This document shows positions 48,358-60,673 of a stretch of DNA of 64,000 nt, piece by piece. This DNA is from Litoditis marina (Eukaryota; Nematoda; Chromadorea; Rhabditida; Rhabditidae). The notes below the pieces were generated by a model. That model saw nothing but the letters and a program-made list of their open reading frames with translations, made no database searches and was not told where the DNA came from. Position 1 is the first letter of the stretch. The number at the start of each line of letters is the position of its first letter. The DNA lies in NCBI GenBank assembly GCA_964036275.1, contig OZ038439.1, positions 1,386,001-1,450,000 on the forward strand. The letters run 5' to 3'. The position numbers and the translations under genes were made by a program.

Positions 48358-50732
48358 ATGTCTCGCAAAAGTTAGTTTCAGTTTTCAGATTTTGGCCTAT
48401 CGACTTTTCTCAGTTTTGTGTTAGAAGCTTTTAGGGCCCAGGTTCTACGATAGCATATGTTACTTCCGAAACAAATTACTCACATCACTTGAAATATTAA
48501 ACTGATCCATAACAGTACTATATAGATCACATAGTTGTGCTATCATTTGATTGAAACTTCTCATTGCATTTTTGATGGCGAATTGACCGTCGTTTGAAAA
48601 ATCTGCGAATCACCATTTTCGATAGAACGACCACGATCGATAACTATACTTTGCACGCGCTACCGCTAGATACGATAAGATTACCCATATTGTTTGACAA
48701 TTTATATCGCAGGTTGAACTGACTTGAGAATGTTTTAATGTTACTACTTTTATTCTTTTAATTCCAGACACCAACTCGAATACTAACAACGATGAGGTGA
48801 GGGAGTTTCATAACTTGGCACAATTGTGAACTTTTCAGATCTAGAAGACGCTAAAAGGAGGGTTACCGTCTATAGTTTGTAGTTTTATCCTCTTGTCTTT
48901 CTAGACAGTTCTTCCCGCTCATGACTCAGACTTGACGAACATAGACCAAACTACAAACGCGGCCGAGAAGACGATAATATTTTCGGTCAGCTTACCTGAA
49001 GCAACCGCAATACTGTAATATAGATCCAGATTTATCTTCTCAAAGCATAGATATTGACAGATACTTACACTCTACTACTCCGGATGAATACCATTTTTCT
49101 TACAATATTTAGTGCTATTCATTCAATTCAATACTTGCAGCCCGCCAACGTCCCCCCACCCTCGGAATATGGAGAAAATGCACTGAACGAGCCAAAATCG
49201 CAATACTTCCAGGTAAACAAATCAACATTTTTATTGGAAATTGCGTTTTTTGAATCTGACACATTTAGTCCCTCCTCCAAGATGGCTAATTTGCACATAG
49301 ACTCTCGCGTAGCGAGTGCCTCTAGACAAAGTGCAGAACTGGTAATACTATGAAATGTAGCTTTTCCAACGCTTTTCCGAGAAATAACATTGTATACTTG
49401 AATAATCCTCCAATGGTTCTATTCAGGACTTGGATTGGAAATGTATGTTAGATCTGTTATAATTTCAGGTTTTCTCAGCTCACGGACCAGCTGTGTCAAA
49501 CTATGGAAACGCTCAGGTTATAATAACTTTCTATTATTAGTTTGTGCAGCGCTTGTACACAATCTTGCGGAAATATATATGGAGACTACGAAAAGTTCTT
49601 ATGAACACATTTTTGTAGAGAATATTATTCATAATTGCAGAAAAATAGCAGCGCTGATCCGGCATGCTCCATACATCATAGTGTGAGATAATTTTGTTAA
49701 CGCCGCCAAATTATAGCAATTAACCTATCGGGGTACCAATCTTTCCAACCTCCTGAGAAGTTCATATGAGGTTCATGAGCATATAAATTGATAGAATACC
49801 ATGAGAAGCTCGTGCTAATAGCTCAGGAGGTATCTCCTGGCACTGTAGCAATTCCTCAAAAACCTCTGATTTCTCATTTGCTTTAGATACAAGATAGGTG
49901 ATACAAGAGAGATTTCTCATGAGCTATTAGCATGAGCTTCTCATGAGATTCTATTGATTTACAACATTGAGAGTTCACGATTAGCTCATGAGGTATCTCA
50001 TGAGAAACTCATATGAACTTCTCATGAGATTGGAGGGATTGCTACGCCGCCTGAGATTTTTCTGCCAGCCGACACTCAATGACCGGTCGTTTTCTGTGAA
50101 ATGAAGTATCTATCCCTTGATATAACTAACTTCTCTCATTCCAGGCGAAGGCCGTTCCTATGGTAGAAGAAAAGGAACCAGCCGCGGTTGCGGAAAAACC
50201 GAAAAAGGCTCCGGCTCCTTCCCCGGCTGCTCCAGCTCCTGCTCCGGCCAAATCGTCGGCAAAACCGGCCGAATCGTCGGAAAAGAGCGAGCGCAAGAAG
50301 GCTGCCCCTAAGGAAACGCCCAACGATTCGTCTCAGAAGAGCAACAAAACCGCCAAAAAACCTGCCCCTCAAGAATCTTCCGAAAAGGTCAAAAAGCCCG
50401 CCGCCGCCGCTGCAGCTGGCGCTGGCGCCAACGACTCCTCCCAGAAAAGTAACAAAGCCGCCAAAAAGCCCGCCGCAGCCAACGATTCTTCGCAGAAAAG
50501 TGGCAAAACCAAAAAAGCTGCGGCAGATTCGTCGCAAAAGAGTGGAAAAGTCAAGAAAGCTGCTGCCGATTCTTCCCAGAAAAGTAACAAAAAGTCGAAA
50601 GAAAAGGATTCCGCCTCCAACAAATCCAACAAAAAAAAGAAGGAAAAGAAGGAAAAGAAGGCCAAGCCCAGCAAAAAGAGCAACGAAAGTTCGCAGAAGA
50701 GCGCAAAGAAGACTAAGAAGTCTAAGAAGTAA
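48358..50732 (+). CDS. SQKS-family gene 4, 249 aa, plus strand
   Basis: Exons 48358-48370 (MSRK, tentative), 48768-48796 (TNSNTNNDE), 49141-49212 (PPPSEYGENALNEPKSQY), 49469-49516 (VFSAHGPAVSNYGNAQ), 50145-50732 (stop TAA); sum 750 bases, phases agree. The order of modules equals gene 3: a TTNE-like exon, a KSQY exon, a VF...S-N exon and a Lys-rich last exon. The PPKP exon of gene 3 is absent. The last exon is Ala/Pro/Lys-rich with nine or so DSSQKSNK / DSSQKSGK motifs and ends SAKKTKKSKK. AATAAAGATG follows ten bases after the stop. It is inverted relative to its paralogs and diverges from gene 3. Protein predicted disordered and highly basic. Confidence 0.78.
49690..50065. mobile_element. 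Element built of TCATGAG palindromes, acgccgcc ends
   Basis: Begins acgccgcc and ends gctacgccgcc, and is filled with ctcatgagatacctcatgag-type palindromes. Shorter relatives lie at 34680-34850, 53765-53865 and 56878-56966; the last also ends in tgctacgccgcc. Located in the last intron of SQKS gene 4. Confidence 0.65.
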
Positions 50733-50741
50733 AGGCTGAGA

Positions 50742-50747
50742 AATAAA
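50742..50747 (+). terminator. Polyadenylation signal of SQKS gene 4
   Basis: AATAAAGATGAGGC begins ten bases after the stop codon, matching the string after genes 2 and 6. Confidence 0.65.
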
Positions 50748-51909
50748 GATGAGGCTCCAGTGTTATTTGTTCTTGCATTAAAAACAAACTTTCGAAAAAT
50801 CACAAGAAAGCTAATCTTCTTGTGCAAATAGGAAAAAAAATTTCTCCTCGTTTTGCTCGAAATCATTGCTCAGTTTTCTTCATTCGTTTTTGCGTTAGAA
50901 CCAAAGAACGCAGAAAAATCGACTGATCCGAGAAAAGTGCGAAAAAGTTGGAAGCCAAAACTTAATTTGTTGAAAAACAGCACAACTGGAGTCGCCAACT
51001 ACCCCCAAGTTTGTTCGGGCTCAAACTACATACTATAAGAACTGAGAAGCAGGTGCTGTTGAGAAACTCGATATATAAGGAGTAACCAAATCTGCGGTGT
51101 ATTATGATCCGTTTCACAGCAGTATTCTGGAACAAGACTAAAGTACAGCGAAATCAAACTACGAAGACAGAAAAGAACAAAGCAAAGAACAAAGAACGAA
51201 GACAGCACATACTGTTACTCTGAAAGTTTCCTGAGCGAATCGAATTCGGTGGAGCTTGGTATACTACACGTTTTTTTCAATCAGATAAACTTTATTGGCA
51301 TCTAAATAGAATAATGCCTAATTTGTAGCGTCTTGCAGTTCAGGAATGTCACAGTCGTATAAAAAAAAACTATTCTATGCAGTAACTTCTTATTTCTCGC
51401 AGTTTGATCTGGGTAGATCCCCTAAATTTCAAATTTCAACCGCAACGCAAAGTGATCCCACTGATCATTTCACACCGTATAGTTTTTCTTTGGTAAACGC
51501 TAACCCAGTGGCCGTATTTTGTAAGCTCAAATAGCCGGGTAAGCTATTTGAGCAAAATTCAAAAAGTGTACTACAAACTACTCACTCACTTGTTTTGATA
51601 TTCATCTTGTTCATATCTGAAACTAGCATACCTGTGTTTAATTAGCAGAACAGAAAATATAGTTAAATGTACGTAACCTGAACTACAGTTTGCTTAATTT
51701 TGCTCAAATAGCTTACCCGGCTATTTGAGCCTACAAAATACGGCCACTGTATCCATATCATCTATTTGTGTTTTAAAATTACACCACAACCTTGCTCGTA
51801 GGTGTACGTAGTAAAAGTAATTTTTACAACACTTTTTCATAGCATAACCCCGAACTGTACATTATAACAGAAAAAAAGTCGCTGCAAATCTTTACTTCTT
51901 CAGAGATTT
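50748..51909. other. Convergent intergenic gap between SQKS genes 4 and 5
   Basis: No supported exon. It contains a TIR element at 51506-51749 and gatcaaactacaa copies near 51020 and 51155. The 3' ends of gene 4 (plus) and gene 5 (minus) face each other here. Confidence 0.55.
51506..51749. mobile_element. MITE with ~50-bp terminal inverted repeats
   Basis: Left end cagtggccgtattttgtaag followed by ctcaaatagccgggtaagct; the right end is its reverse complement, ending cggccactg. The 244-base element has no open frame. Target-site duplication is not evident. A solo cagtggccgtatt end also occurs at 14248. Confidence 0.85.
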
Positions 51910-54900
51910 TTATTTTTTGGTACTTTTCTGAGATTCGATTGGCTTTTGTGTTGAACCTCCACTCTTGCGGGACACCTCGCTGCTTTTGGATGTCGATTTC
52001 GCCTTGGACCTGTGGGTAGAATCCCTTTTCTCGGGTTTCGAACTATTCTGAGACGTCGCATCTTTAGAGGAACGTTTCTTCACAACGGTGCCACTCTTCG
52101 CCGAGGACTCGGTCGCTTTTCGGTCGACATCTTTTTTCGTCGATTTTGATGCGCCGGGACCAGAATTTGCCGATGATTCCGAAGATTTTTTCATCTTGTG
52201 ACCACTCTTTTCAGACGATTTTGCTTCAGTCGATCTATCGGTTGATCTACTCCTGCGTGTGGTCGTTGGTTTTTGATCTTTCTTTGCTGAGGACTCGGCA
52301 GATCGTTTCGTAGAGGTTTCCGGTTTTGAATCTCTTGACTTCGACTTCTTCGAGGTAGATTCAGATGGCTTCGCAGCCAAATCTCCCGCCTTGCTCGTGG
52401 AGCCTTTCTTGGAGGTCAAATCTCTTGATTGGGACTTGTCGACAGAAGCTTCGGACTTCTTGGTACTCTGATCAGACGGTTTTGCAGCCAGAGCTCCTGA
52501 CTTGCTGACGGAGCTTTTCTTGGCGGACTCAGTTGAAGGATTCGTTGAATCCTTTGACTTGCTCGTGGTACTCTTCTTCAAAGTTGAATCTCTCGATTTA
52601 GACTTCTCGACATCAGGCTTATTTTTGGTACTTTTCTCGGAAGAAGGTGGGTCAGACGGTTTCGCAGCCAAAGCTCCTGACTTACTCGTGGTGCTCTTCT
52701 TGATGGATTCAGATGGTGTTGCCATTGAAGAAGTTGACAGCGGTTTCGAGACTCCCGATTTTCGAACTCCGCTGCGGCTCGGTTCAGCCGTCTTCCTCGA
52801 GTTCTCACTGCGTTTCATCGAAGATTCGTTAGGGGTTGACCGCTCTTTGTCCTTGGATTTGTCTTTTTTCGTCGACTTTTCCTCAGTTTTCGGTGCGGCG
52901 ACAGGTTGGATTTGGGAGGTGGCGGGAGATGGGTCGGGTTTAGGCTGGGTAGGTGGAGGTGCCTGAAAAAGATCAACAGACTTCAGCTAAATAGGTCGTA
53001 CACGATACTTGTTCGTTTCACTAATAGTTATCAAAACAACGTTTTTTTACAGTTTTTCCGCTGTACCGTATGGAAATCGATCCAATAAACAGTTTGGTAG
53101 TAAACCACCAAAGCTATACTTCATACCAACGATATCGAACTTCAACTATCAGAAATGGAAGAAAAATGTCAACATCCTATTCTCTTTCTCATATATGAAT
53201 CGAAATGAAGAGAAAACTCTTTTACCTGTACGCTTCCATAATTATAATTAGCCGAGATCGGTGCTCCACCACTTGGAAAGACCTGTAAGAATCGAATATA
53301 GTCTGCGCCAAGACAATCGAGACTACGGTATCGCGCAATTATGCTGTCAAATGATTTGTTCTGAGTAGGCCATCTGAGTATTCAGGTTGAAACGACTACA
53401 ATTACGTTTTCTAGATGAAGATAACAATAAAAAACTAATGGTATGATAAAAACTCGCCTATATAAATAACGTAACATAGCGTAAAATAATGTCTGTCTAT
53501 TTAAACTCTCGTACCCACTAAAAAAGAGTACGCATTCCATGTCAAATTTTTAGAAGAGATTAGGATTGAAAAACGTAGAAAGTGAAAAATTACCTGAAGA
53601 TATTGTGATCTCGGCTTGTTGTTGGCAACCTCTCCATGAGTGGAGTTGGTCTTTGCTGGTGCAGCCTGAAGTTCAGTATTTTTGCATAAGGACGAAAAAC
53701 TGTATGCTATTTCTCTGTGTTAAGGCAGAGTTTCCCTGTTTCCTATGCGAATATCATGAACACCTCATGCACTGCTCGTGAACTTATCATGTTAAAATAT
53801 AAGAATCGGTATAATCTCATGAGAAGTTTGTGAGATGTTACTCATGAGGTATCTCATGAGGTTTTTCACGGTCAGTTTTCTGAACAGTCTGTTTCCGGAT
53901 AGAAGTCAGGAACACAAACCTGTGACACAGAGCTCGAATCGACCTTTGCTACCAGATTCGATTCTGTTTTTGGGGCAGCCGGTTCGGGATACTTCTGCAC
54001 GGGAGAAATCTGGGGTTTCTCTTCCGACGGTAGATCGACCGTTGGTTTCATTGATGCATCAACACTCTTCGAAGGAGTGTCCATCGACTTTCCCACGGTC
54101 TGGTTACGCCCACTTTCGTTGGAGGGCGGTTCAGAGGTCTTCTCAGCAGAATCATCTTTGAAGGACGGGTCCAATGATTTTCCCACGGTTTGGTCACGCC
54201 CACTTTCCTTGGAAGGAGGGTCCGAAGACTTTTCAGGAGAGCCATTTTCCTTGGATGGGGGATCCGACGATTTCTCAGTAGGACCATTTTTGGAGGGCGG
54301 GTCCGAAGATTTTCCCACGGTTTTGCCACCCTCACTTTCCTGGGCTGGTGGATCGGATTTTTCCGCGGGAGCATTTTCCTTTGAAGGTGGGTCCGACGAC
54401 TTATCAGCAGAGACATTTTCTTTGGAGGGAGGATCCGAAGACTTTTCAGCAGAACCATTTTCCTTAGAGGGTGAGTCAGAACGTTTGCTCACCGTCTTAG
54501 TACGCCCACTCTTTGCTGAGGGCGCGTCTGAAGATTTTTCCGCCGATCCCGATGGCACATTTTTCTGAGACGGTGTGTCGGACGACTTTTCCGCCGATTT
54601 TTTGGCACTTTTCTGAGAAGATTCCGCAGAGGGTTTCTTGACACGCCCACTTTTCTGCGCCGCATCGGCAGTTTTCTTGACGGACTTGGACCGCCCACTC
54701 TTCTGTGAGCCTTCGGCCGGTGCCGACTGAAAAACACTGAGTGAGATGAAAATATGAGAAAACTAAAAAACAATGCATCAGGAAAAAGTAATTAATAAGT
54801 GCACAAAATACTTCAAAATTGAAGTATTTTGATAAAAAGACGAAGAGAAACTATGTTTTCTACCCTCTGTATTTAATTAATTCTGTAACTTATTTTGTTT

Positions 54901-56517
54901 TCGACGTCAATCGTCAATCGCTACCTCAATTGCTGAACTAAATGGGATCGAAATAACGTTCAGAAAAAAACTTGGCTAGGTGTTTACACAGAAGAAAATG
55001 AAAGACATGAATGATTCATTTTATATAGTCAGAGAATAATATGCGTACCTGTAACTGCGGGTTGCTTGCCGGGATAACTCCGTATTGAGAAGCGGACGAC
55101 GTGGGGGGTCTCACCTGCAAAGAATATGTCCTGATACATACTTTATTGGAAAATTTCTCAGAGGTTTCTGAAAATTGAAGACTATTTCCTCCTTACTTAG
55201 AGTATAGTGAAAGTTACAATGTACAATTTGAACAAGTACTTGAAAGTCGGAGAAGCGATTGGGTATTTAGAAAACAAGCCCATACGCTGCATGTTGCGTT
55301 TTCCTGCTGTGTTTGTAGTTTGATCCCGTTTATTCTCCGTTGAAATTCGCGAAAAATGGCGTGTTTCGAGTTCAAGCTACAACTTAGATACGGTGTTACC
55401 CTATACATGAAATCTCTTCTCGAATTTTATTTCTTCTCAGCACGAGAACCAACATAAAGAAGCGGAACGTTCACTTTTTCGTTTTCTACTTCCTCTTTCT
55501 ACTTATTTTTACTCTATGTATTTTACTTAAATGACTATGAAGTATAGATTTCTAGTTATAATTATAAGAGGTAAACGAAAACATTCCAACCTGTGAATAC
55601 TCCGAGGGTGGCGCTGGAGCTTGAATCTTCTTCTTTCTCGAGAATTTGCTCTTGATTCTTTTCCACAAATTTTTCTTTTTGGGCGGATCGGGACTCTGCC
55701 CGGCAGTTACTCTTCCATTTTCGAGGCTGATTCTACTTCTTCCGAGGTTTGTTGTTAATATTGTTGGTTTTTCTCTCTGAAATAAAAGATAAAAATAGAA
55801 TTCTTCATTAGACGATGGCACTGTCTATAGCTGTCATTAGAAATTTTGATAAGTTAGTACATTTTACTAGTCTAGAGTATACACTAGTCTAGACTATGGG
55901 AACATTGACCTTTTACCCCCCACCCCAGTTTGTACCACTTTTGGGGTATTGTAGTCTGACCTCCCCCCCCCCCCTAACTGCAGTTAGAGGTAATACTTCA
56001 AATTTTCTCAGCCTATTTTAGTCAGCTTTTGTGAGTTTTTTGTCTAATGTCAGGTTAAAAAACCTCGAAAGTTTCAAGGTGATAAACGGATAAACCCGGT
56101 ATGCAAATGAAAACCAATCCCCGAATTACGAATGATGAACACAGAAAATTCTTACCTCATTAGTGTCAGTAGTCGTTTCATTGAAGAAGGAATCATCGCA
56201 CATTTCTGAAACAAAAAAGTGTCTAACAAGAAGAAATGAAGTACACTGTGTACGTCGATTTCCCAGTATTCCTTTTTCAGAAGATAAAGTTCAAATGCTG
56301 ACTGTATTGTTGAACTGAACTTTCTTCTGGGAGCAGTTCGAACTCAAAAACAGTGTTTTTTTCTTTTTAGGTTAATAGATGTTTATAGTATATGTTTTAT
56401 TTTCTTCGCGGAAAGAAACAACGTAAAAAGCCGCTCAATGCAACTAATTAATTTTGAGAGATTTTTGTTCGACAACGGTAGGCTTCCACACAGAGATGAC
56501 GAGAAGTATAACCTACC
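51910..56517 (-). CDS. SQKS-family gene 5, largest member, 5' end unresolved
   Basis: Exons 56205-56156 (NETTTDTNE), 55776-55591 (PDPPKKKNLWKRIKSKF basic module), 55114-55049 (SQYGVIPASNPQLQ), 54726-53920, 53665-53594 (NNKPRSQYLQ), 53282-53226 (VFPSGGAPISANYNYG), 52962-51910 (stop TAA), all phase 0 after the first. About 760 residues. It combines the modules of genes 1 and 3-4. The 269-residue internal exon starts with SQKSGR motifs and then carries repeats of about 15 residues of the type EKSSDPPSKENG; the 350-residue last exon is Ser/Lys-rich with TSKSGALAAKPSD and KKS-TSKS repeats. An upstream exon ending at 56517 in ...KLPQAE fits the phase, but no ATG is in its frame, so the start is missing. 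Alternatively 53920 may not be spliced, giving a stop at 53872 and two genes. Confidence 0.68.
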
Positions 56518-57144
56518 TTCCGCTTGAGGCAACTTGAATACTTGAACACCGCCGCACGGTATCGAGCCAGGAGTAAAAATAGACTTAGAATTGAAAATAG
56601 TTAACCGGTTTCTATGAAACTGCGTGGAAACGTGTTAACGTGTCTGCTTCTTGAGAATATGTGAATGAACGTGTTTAGAGGGCAAGTTTTCCGGAAATGT
56701 GTCCTCTTTATAGTGAGCCTAACCTTAGGCCCTAGAGGACCTAGGGGGCTCAGAGTACAGAAAGAGCGTTGAATTAATCTTCGCCTGTATGACATTTTCG
56801 AATGAAATATGAGTATTACTGATATTTAAAATGCGTCGAAAAAATAGCAAAACTTTGTCACTTCGTGCCTGGCGGTGTAGCATTCCCTCAAAAGTCTCAT
56901 GAGATACATCATGAGCTAATGACATGAACTTCTCATGAGATTGAAGGGAGTGCTACGCCGCCAGTTATTCCTACCAAACTTCAATTTGTGAATTATCACC
57001 TCGAGGTGGAGATGCAGATGGAACAGCGAAACTGGTTTATACAGTACTTTTCACATCACATTTTTTTCCACGAATGCAATAACAATAGTGCCACATCTTT
57101 ATTTTATCGCAAAGATAGCCCACTCTCTCCATTCAGTTGTTAGT
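56518..57144. other. Gap between SQKS genes 5 and 6
   Basis: Should contain the start of gene 5. A TCATGAG-palindrome element with gctacgccgcc end lies at about 56878-56966, and AATAAAGATGTGGC of gene 6 at 57094-57107 (minus). No further exon identified. Confidence 0.5.
57098..57103 (-). terminator. Polyadenylation signal of SQKS gene 6
   Basis: Minus-strand AATAAAGATGTGGC, the same 14-base string as at the end of gene 2. Confidence 0.65.
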
Positions 57145-58925
57145 TTACTTCTTCTTCGCTCTCACACTTCTCTGGGAACAGTCGGAACTCTTCGGCGTCG
57201 ACTTGGTATCGGTTGACTTCTTCTTCTTCTTTTTGATGCTCTTCTGCGAGGCGTCCGGGTTTTGCATGACAGACTGGTCTTTCGAACCCTTACTCGCGGC
57301 CTGAAAAAAAATTACAAAAAAATTTAGATAAATAGTATACAGTGTAAGGCTGAATTGTAGAGTCCCTCCTATTCCACAACGGTGCATATTCGCCGGATTT
57401 CGAGAATTGTAAAACTGAGTCAATCGAATTGCATAACAAACAAAAATCAATTGTAATTGTACATAATAAACCATTTTTTCTCTGTTGAAGTGATCCGAAA
57501 TGGGATGCTCAGCAATTTATTCGTGACAATCTCTTTAGTAGTTTTGACGAAGATAGTAAAACAACCTAAGGCAACGTTTTCGTTCACGAATTCATTCAGC
57601 TGTTGTAGTTCCATTGGCAAACTCAGGATATAACTTCGATGTCACCCAGTTATGGACAATAGAAAAAACAAAAGTCCCCGAAAATAGGTCGCGAAACGTA
57701 CCTTCTTCTTCTTTTTGACGCTCTTCTGCGAGGTTGAATTGGAATTCATGGGCTTGGCGACAGCCTGGGTGCGGACGCTACCGTCAGCCGGTTTGGAAGC
57801 CGCCTCCGCTTCTGGAAACGGAAAACTCAGAAAATAGTTCCTTATATATTTGTTATCCTTATATATTTCTTGTTACTACCTATAACGAGATCCAATCACA
57901 AACACAACGGTGTAGGCAAATTGAATCGCATGAAATAACAAAATCATCACAGGGGGAGCTAGGTCACAAACTCCCGCGGAAGGTTGATTGCATAACCCTC
58001 CCGACGTGAGACAAGACCGCTGTTCTCCCTTTATCGTGGTCTGTTCGAAATTTCTGATGTGTCACACGTTTTCCGTGTCCGGAGATTCGGCTACAGAGTG
58101 AGCCTATAGTCGTTGCCAACGGAAAGGCGGGAGGGTACTGTATATCTCATTTTCCGCTGTGTACGCACACATGTATTTGATTTCAAAGCCTATCCTTATG
58201 TGCTCTCATAGCCTAGTGGTTAGCGCCCTGCTATGAATCTTTTGCTCGCAGGTTCGATTCCGGCGAGAAACAGAAACTTATAAATTTGGCATTCACAAAC
58301 GGTGCATGTCGCCCTACCCCACGTGTCGTAGTTTGATCTCGATCATTTTCAGGTAAGATTCTCAACTCAGATGAAATACAACGAAGATTCGGTTATCTCC
58401 TATACAATAGAACTTAATAGGGGCGAACGGTTGAGAAGTGTATTTTGGTCCTCAAACACAGCAAAAACCATGCTCAAGTCATCTACAACGCCCCAGAATT
58501 GAACTACGAAGCAGCACATAACAAAAGTAGTGTGTTTGGGAGTATGCAACTTCCTAATGAAATTATAGTAAAGTGCAATCACGAATAACCCTTCACAGCC
58601 TATTGAAACTCTTGAGAAAAACGTTCGAATGTAGAAGTTTCCATAAATTTTTATCTGTTGGCAGTGTCCTCTTCTCCTATTACTGGAAACGCTTTTCATA
58701 AAGAGAAATGTTTTTTTTTAAAATAAGAATGCATTAAAAATTTTGTCCGCATATTTTAATGAGCTATGGATGGGTCAAAGAATTTTTTGAGACTCTGCAA
58801 ATATTTTTGACCATTTTGAATTGTGATAACTGTAGGAGTCTCAGTTGGAAAAGAAAATACTGTATAGAAATAAACGGACCTTTCTTTTTCTTCAATACCT
58901 TCATGCTACCTTCCGGACTACTCAT
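57145..58925 (-). CDS. SQKS-family gene 6, minimal member, 93 aa
   Basis: Exons 58925-58910 (MSSPE plus one base), 57811-57702 and 57300-57145 (stop TAA) chain to 282 bases. The protein has an acidic start, then NSTSQKSVKKKKK and DASQKSIKKKKKK, and ends SQRSVRAKKK. It lacks the Trp-Phe, QYGVIPASNP, KSQY and PPKP modules, so it is the simplest form: start exon plus SQKS/Lys tail. AATAAAGATGTGGC follows the stop by about 40 bases. Function unknown; a basic tail like this could bind nucleic acid (inference). Confidence 0.72.
58107..58292 (+). mobile_element. tRNA-derived SINE, copy 5
   Basis: Nearly full body (ctatagtcgttgccaacgga, ttttccgctgtgtacgcaca), A-box-like tagcctagtggttagcgcc, B-box-like ggttcgattccgg. 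In intron 1 of SQKS gene 6. Confidence 0.8.
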
Positions 58926-60232
58926 CGTAAGAAGAATGAAAAAAATGAAAATCTCCAGCCGAAAGACCGTGAGCACGTGAAAAACGTGAGAACACGTGAA
59001 TAAGTTCTGGACTTTTCGTTTTTCGAACGTTCTTGTTTTCCGAGAACTTTTCATGACTTTCCCGTTCAGTTTTCGTTCATACCCTAAAATATGGAGGCCG
59101 CTATAAATTTCTGGAGGGAATATATAGTTCTCGTCTATCTCAACAAGACTATCAAATGAAAAGCCTATTCAGCTTTACAACCGTTTCCGGAACACAAAAT
59201 CAACTTCACTGCCGATGAAGCAGAGAAATAGCGTGTGTTTAAGGAGACGCAGCCTGTGATCTGATGTACAGGATATTCCTGAATACGGCCTTTTCGTGAC
59301 GGCATTTGTCAGTCTATAGTTGTCGAAAACTCACGAGATTTGGCTAAAATTCCATGAGCTCCTTCTGCAAGCTCTCATGAGATTATCTCATTAGAAGCAG
59401 AAATCCGGATGAATTCAAGGCTGTTTTCAATGTTTTTACTATCAGACTTATCACTAGCGCATCTGATGACGTCAATATAGTGCGTATGCGTTTCTGCAGG
59501 CTAAATTATATTAAAAAACACGATTTGCGAGAGCAGGAAAATAGCGTGTGTTTGAGGAGACGCAGGATCGGATGTTCAGGATATCCCTGAATACGGCCTT
59601 TTTGTGACGTTATTTTACTGCGTAGTATCCGTCTGTAGTTCTCATTTGTTTCATGTGAATTCATAAGATCTGAATAAACCTTCATGAGCTAATACCTAGA
59701 CTCAAAACCACAAACACGTGACCAAACGTGAAAACACGTGAAGGTCTCGTGAGAATATCTCATGAGATATCTGGAGATCACTAGTGACGACATTTGTCTG
59801 CGTAGTGTCCTTCTAATATGCATGTCTCGTTGGCAATGTCTCTCTCCTTTCAGACTCTTGTCTCCCTAACATCACACTTGATCTTTCCATGCATTTTAGA
59901 GTTACATTTATTCTTCAAAACAGAACAACTGAGTGATTTGAATAGAAAAACTTGAATTTTACTGAAAGTGAAAAACGTAAATATTTTAAAACGTAAAATT
60001 ATCTCACGTTTGTGTCGCTTCAAAACGGATTCCAATGCAAAACGATTATGAAAGTTGACAGACTTTATCTGCTCTTCTTAGTCTGTATTACGAATTTAGC
60101 ACGACAATAACACATAGATATCAGTGTCACCATTACATGTGCACCAATTAGTTCTCTTTGTTTCGAATCGATTCGACTAAAATGCTACATTCTGAAAGGT
60201 TTGTTCATTCTAAAGCAAGCCTCTATACTAAA

Positions 60233-60342
60233 TTGAATAGTCAAGTGAAGTTAGCATTCTAATGAGAAATCATGCCATTTGTACGTTTCTTGTTTCTACT
60301 GTGTTTGACCTATTTCACGTGTCTGTGAAATTGACTAGCAGT
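60233..60342 (+). mobile_element. Fold-back element family 2
   Basis: attgaatagtcaagtgaagt ... tttcacgtgtctgtgaaatt, intergenic. Confidence 0.75.
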
Positions 60343-60548
60343 TTACGGTGTTTTAGTTGCCCCATTTCGCGGTGTTTGTAGTTTGATCTCTTGCTTTTTC
60401 AAAATTGTAAATCATGTCTCGAGATCAAACTATAATTCAACTATGGTCATTTCCCTATCGTTGGTTGTTGAGACATATTTATGTGGTACCACTAACTTTT
60501 TTTAAACACAATTGGCCTAGTGAAAAGGACTCAAACGTGTATCATGGG

Positions 60549-60673
60549 TTAAAGAAGGACGATTTTGTGGTCCAACCGCAACGATTCAGTCCTTTAAACT
60601 GCAATTCATTTTTCAATTGCAGTTTAAAGGACTGATGAGTCGGGATTGGTCCACATAATCGTCCTTCTTTAAA
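60549..60673. mobile_element. Fold-back element family 1, best-preserved copy
   Basis: ttaaagaaggacgattttgt / cataatcgtccttctttaa with inner cctttaaactgcaatt / aattgcagtttaaagg: nearly perfect palindrome of about 125 bases. Confidence 0.85.

Noticed and set aside
50188..50739. Arg-rich frame overlapping SQKS gene 4
   Set aside because: Shadow frame of the Lys-rich exon; the SQKS frame has the family motifs, splice phase and stop.
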